Assembly: GCF_018143015.1 (NCBI RefSeq)
Contig: NC_054741.1
Location: 66,719,754 to 66,783,753, forward strand
Direction of reading: 5' to 3'
Length of the DNA stretch: 64,000 bases
From: Lytechinus variegatus
Taxonomy: Eukaryota > Echinodermata > Echinoidea > Temnopleuroida > Toxopneustidae
Below the pieces are notes generated by a model. The model saw only the letters and a list, made by a program, of their open reading frames with translations, searched no databases and was not told the origin of the DNA. This document shows, one piece after another, positions 23,101 through 29,100 of the stretch. Position 1 is the stretch's first letter, and every line of letters starts with the position of its first letter. The position numbers and the translations under genes were made by a program.

Positions 23101-26100
23101 TGGGAGTATGTTTTGAATTGGCATCATAACTTAGAAGGTTTATGGATTTGGCTCATGAAACATCGACATACGGGTAATCAAGTATGAATGATTGTTTTGC
23201 ACATGTCAAAGGTCACATGGTCAAAGGTCATTTGGGGTCAATGGACATATTTTTTAATTATAATATTGGTGTCTTCTTCTGTGATTAATTATTCATTAGC
23301 TTTCTTCAAAGGCAGCACTGCTACTATATCTAATTGCGTAATGCAGACGAGACTGGTCCCGTAACACCCTCTCCCTCCTCAAAGCCGACCCAGCCTGATG
23401 CTGAAGCTCCTCATCAAAGGCAGCCATGATGATCCTGCATGTAACCATTTACACTCCTCTACGCATGACTTAGAATACGAACGACACTAGACCATGCGTA
23501 TCTTTCACCATGATTTTGCCCAGTTTACGCATGTCTTAACCTTTGTGAAACCAAAACCATGGTAACTTTACGCATGACCTAGGTTTACGCACGATTGGGC
23601 ACTTATGCAAGATTTTAAGTCATGCGTAACTCTTTGTGAAACACCCCCCCCCCCTGGTCATCCATTTATTCAAAATGTCTTTGCTACAGAAATTCACAAT
23701 CTGTTTTAGGGCTTGCCGGACATCATGCACATCAGATTTAAAAGCGGGCTCCAAACTCTCAACTATGCTTTGACAGGAAGAAATGAGTTTGTCAATTGTT
23801 TTAATGGGCTTAAAAGCTTTGGTCTGATAAACTTGTATTGAACTCATGTTTAGACATTTTTTTATTGTTTCAATTTGAAAACAAAGAAATTCACATCATT
23901 CTGAATACTCACATGTACAACAAACAATAGCAATACTCTTGTCCAAAGGGATCTTCTGTTCCATACGCTTATACCAGCAGCGAGTAATGTTATCCATATT
24001 AGCTGGACATCGTAGAGACACAGCATCATAAGAATTATTTGGCGAGGATGGTATCTCAAAGAGATCTCCTCCTACTGTAGCATATGCACCTGTTAAGAGA
24101 CAAATACAAAATACAAGATGAATGGTGACTTCTGTTGATTAACGTAGTGATATGCAATGGATTTATATCCACTTATCCATTTATCATTTGTGATGGATAT
24201 TCATGAGTGACTTCACCCACTGATTAAATTATATGTACATGTAGTTCACCTAAAGCCCCAGTCACATATAGACGCTGGATCCTCACGGATCAACACGGCA
24301 ATGTCGGCATGACCCTGGGAGGTCTGGGATCGTTTTACCCTGGATTAAGCGTCGACGAGCTTTGATGACTGTATACACGGCATCTTCACACCGATCTACA
24401 TGGACCATACCGGCAGAGCACGTCGTCTACACGGGCCAACACGTTAGCTACACGGATCAACACGCCAGCTTCACGGATCAACAGGTCAGCTACACGGACC
24501 AACACTACAGTTTTATGGACCAGAACGGCAGAGGAAAATCTGCCATAAGATTATTTACTTCATTCTTTTTCTTATCCTCGTCGCGTCAACATCTTGCTCC
24601 CTGAGTGAACTACAAGAATATCCAAACTCCAAACTTCTTGAAACAGTAAAAACGCTGTTTCATTTATTTAAACATCGTATTTACTATTTCAAAATAGTTG
24701 TTAAGTGCTAGAAAATTTTAACAACAAATTTGAATTTTCAATATTTAATCATAAATAAAATAAAGCATGTAAAATGTTTAACAACTACTGATAAGGTGCT
24801 AAAGTAAACAGCGTTGTATAAAATTGATGTGAAAAAACACGGACTGTCAAGGATACTCCAGGCAACCAAACGGACCTACAAGGACATACACGGCAGCTAA
24901 ACGGACCATCCCGGATTGCTTTGCTAACATGGCAGTCCACGAGTGACGCCGGGTGTGACGCCGGGTGTTCTTGACTGCCAAAAAACTGCCATGTTGGCCT
25001 CCTGGACGTTCAACGACCAACACAGAGTCTATAAGTGAATGGGGTTTTAGATTATCTTCTGTTTCTTTTCATCAGATAATTTACGTACGATGTCATTCAA
25101 AAACTACCCCAACGTTCAGAAAAATTATATCTGCCATCTCTACGAAATTGGTGGTAAGACTCCCTCATTAATAAACGTATTTTGGACACCATCCGATATT
25201 GAACTACTCTTTCAATTTAATAATAGAAGCCACCGCTTTATTAGATATTTGATTAACAGACAAGGTGATATTTTTAATCCTCTTCAGATTACCAAAGTTG
25301 GTAGGGAACGAATGACAGACATAGGTTAGACTGTTTCTATATCTTCTGTAGATATAGGTCCAGATTACGTATGTTTGCATTCGCTACAACTGCAAAGTTG
25401 TACATTACAGCCATGGAGCTATTATCGATTATATGGCTCCATGGTACAGGAAAGCATGGGAGAGCTACATAGCGACCGAGCGATTGTCGAGTATCATATG
25501 TATGTAGCTGGTGCACAGTATTGAAATTGTCAGTAGTTAAACTGAAGGAGAAGGATATTTTCGTTGTGCATTAGATTAGGCCGGACCCTTCAACTCGCAT
25601 GAAATGTCCAAACCTCCATTATTGTTTCTTCTGTCATAACCCTTATGCGTCTTAACGTTTGATATAAAATATCGTACAGAATAGATTCCATTTTCCAGTT
25701 GGATTTGCCAAACGTGCTTGTAATTTGAAGGGAAAATAAGCATACCATGAAGCCAACTGTCATTTTTGACAATTTATCTGATTCTTTTGGTATGTACGCT
25801 CGCAAACAGAAAGTGCATACCTATATTTAGCTGAGTGTGATGTCACAAAAACCCTTACTAACATCCGAGTATATCCCGTGTTTAAAGTTGAAACACGAAC
25901 TTTCTCTTTTGGTCCATCGCTGCGTTCCCTCGCATTAAATCAATTGACAAACTGAATGAACTGAGACGTCAAAGGGGGAAGTCCCAGCCGACCCCCCTCC
26001 CAAAAAATTAAAGATCCCCACAATCGTGAAATAAGTGACATATTGAGGGTAATTAAAGAGTATTTACTATTACCCAACATTTAAATTATCATGATTGACG

Positions 26101-29100
26101 TGACATAACATGATATAAAGGAACAATCGATTATTGTCATTGGTGCCGTGGCCGAGTGGTCTAAGGCGCCTGGCTATACATGGAAAGTCCGGGGTTCGAT
26201 CCTCGGCCGCGCACCTATGCCCGTGAGCAAAGCATCTAATCTACAATTCTCATTTATCCTGCTTTCAAATAAATGGAAATGCTTTATGCATTATTGGTAA
26301 CTAGGTGTGCACTTGTTTTTTTAATAATAATAATAATATTTCAAGTAACCTCATTTGAAAGTTTATGGAATCATACAATGCAGAAATGACTCATTGGCCC
26401 GTATTCTGAATTCAGATTTTATTTAACCCCTGATCTAGTGTTGTGATTAAACTATGGATAGCCAGTTGTGATAAAATTTTCTCACACTACGAAATCAATT
26501 TATCTGCTTATTTGACTTTCCAATCGTTTATAAATGTCAGGGAAAAATTACTGAATTATTTTCATATCCTTTAAAGAGTGGGGAAGTAGCAAAAATCGTA
26601 ATTTAGAAAACAATGTAAACAAACTTTTGATATTTTCTACTTCCTTTTAGAGTAAGTTTAGCACTGACCTGGACCATAGGCTAAGTTTAAACAGGCTGTG
26701 ATACAGTGGATACACTGTAATGAGGCCATGCGATAGATTTCTTCAAGGACAAAATATGTACAAAATTATTCATAGAAGTTTAAGCGAGAGAGCTAAGCGA
26801 CATGCAGACTTTGCGACTTTTATTACAAAATTGGTAAATTCAGTATAGTCATTCAATAGTTTAGTCATTGCCACCCTCTCCCCCCTCCCCCTCTCCCAAA
26901 AATGGGATATATCCCCAACCTCTAGAAAATTATCTCTAGTAATCACTTACCTTCATATCCAAGATACTTGCAGATGAACCGCGATGCATTCTTTGGCCAA
27001 TCTCGCTGATGAACGAGCATATCGGTTGATGGGTCAGCTTGAGATGTGACAACCAATCTTCCTTCTGTTTCAGTACCGCCGACAAGTCTTAAAGACTGTA
27101 AGAATGGCTCTTAAATTAATGCAAATAAATTAAAATTATATATATAATAAAATATGTGGGATGTTGCAGCGAGATCGATGTTCTTAAAGGGGAAAGATTA
27201 TATTCAAACAATTCAATAGAATTCGCCGAGTAAACGCTAAACTATTCATTGAAATCTTATAATTATAAGAAAATAATTGAATTGTGAATTTAACCATTAT
27301 TTTCATTTTGTGAACACAGTTATGAGCGTCAATATGGATATACAATAAGTGGGCTGATGATGTCATGTTCCCACATTGCCTTTTATGTTATATATTTCCA
27401 TACGTGTGATGTATCTCCTTTGTTTGAAAATGAGTTGCAGCATTGATTATCAAACACATTAAATCATGGGTCAATCCATTCTGTTTGTTCTTTGAGAAAG
27501 AGTTTGAATAAACATGCATAATTCCATATGAAATACAAAAGAATAAGTGAGGAATTGACAGCGTCAGCTCTTAATTGCAAATACACGACATGCATAGGCC
27601 TAGTCAATAATTCACCGAAAAATACAAAACATTAAAATTTCAAATGTCAAAACAGTGTAATTCTTTTTCCGATTTTGATGAAATATTCAGTGCTTTGTTT
27701 GTCTGAATTACTTTAATTTCTTCAAATAATATTGTTTTCAGTATGAAGTACCCCTTTTTGGATACATTATGTTCATGGATAGGGATTTCAATACAAGATC
27801 AAATTGATAGTTCAAATTGACACAGGTCATTTTTCTCGCAATACCATACCGTACCTTGGCAGTCTTGAAATCACATTACAACAAATATTGATAGTTTGTC
27901 CCGGTGACACAACATTTTCTCCTGCGACATTTGTTCCGGTCTTATCATGCTTATATTCTTCGAGGGAACCGGGTTAGAATTAGGATTGTAATATAGTTTT
28001 TAGTTCAGAATAATGTAAAGATAAAGACTATGGTTTGGAAGTTTGGAGGCGTGCAGATTTTCCATAGGAGCAGTCTGTCCCGCACGATTCACCAAGGGTA
28101 TATTAGAAATTATTAATTTTGTCACGTTCTTACCTACACAGAAGAGTCTTTTTGATATAGGAGGTGAAACATTTAACCAACTTGGTATGGCTGAGGTGTT
28201 GAATTCTACTAGTTCTAATTGTACAACGTCTCCACTTTCCAACATCTTTGATGGACACTGAATGAATCCGGGGCAGTTTTGATCAGCAGCAAGAGCTGTA
28301 ATGGGGTTAAAGTGGTTAATAAAAAAGTTTGCTGTTTGAACACCCGGGTTTGAACGTTCAGAACTACAGGAATGCGTTGTGTTCGCATTTACTACTGGGG
28401 AAACTCTCTACAACGCATCGTTTCCTATGAAAATACAATTAAAATCACAATGGAGAGCTGAGAGGCTTTTGTCGAAAGCGATGTACTGGGACTAGACAGC
28501 AGATCATCCCGAAGATTTACACCGTACGAACTATTGCAAATAATGTAGTTGTCCAAAGTCAGGAGATTCCGATGCTGTCCCGGTCCATCGACTTTCGACA
28601 AAAGCCTCTCAGCTCTCCATTGTGATTTCGCTTGCATTTGCACAGAGTTGTTGCGTAGTAGAGAGTTTTCCCGGAGTAAATGCGGAAAGCCTGAAACGAC
28701 GTCAGTCAGGGGCCGGGAAATTATGATGGTCGAAAGAATTCTAAAATAATTGTACTTAGTGGAAGCGTTATGATGTAGCGGTTCTGATTCTATATAGCCT
28801 TGGAATCAGTGAGTCGCGTTTCCGAATCCTACCGTCCATCTACACTTTCCTACTTTCCACCAAGGTGTTAAATGATGGGGACCCGGTATATGTCAAAGCC
28901 TATGTAGTATGCCTATAGCTGATTCTTGGAAATCTTGCTGGAAAGCTCCCCAGGGAGTGGAGAAATTACAAACATTATGTGTGGGCATGTCAGGATTCAA
29001 TGACCGGGTAATGATATTTGCAATTTAAAACGCATAGAAAAATAATGTATTAAGTGCTGTATAAACATTATAAACATTACTATATATTTTTTTACTTTTT

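Noticed and set aside
24362-24604. Open frame with repeated YTDQH units
   Set aside because: It is the translation of a minisatellite inside a MITE.
26142-26215. Functional tRNA-Leu or tRNA-Ser gene
   Set aside because: Acceptor stem mismatches, an irregular anticodon arm and a shared SINE body in a second copy argue for a SINE head.
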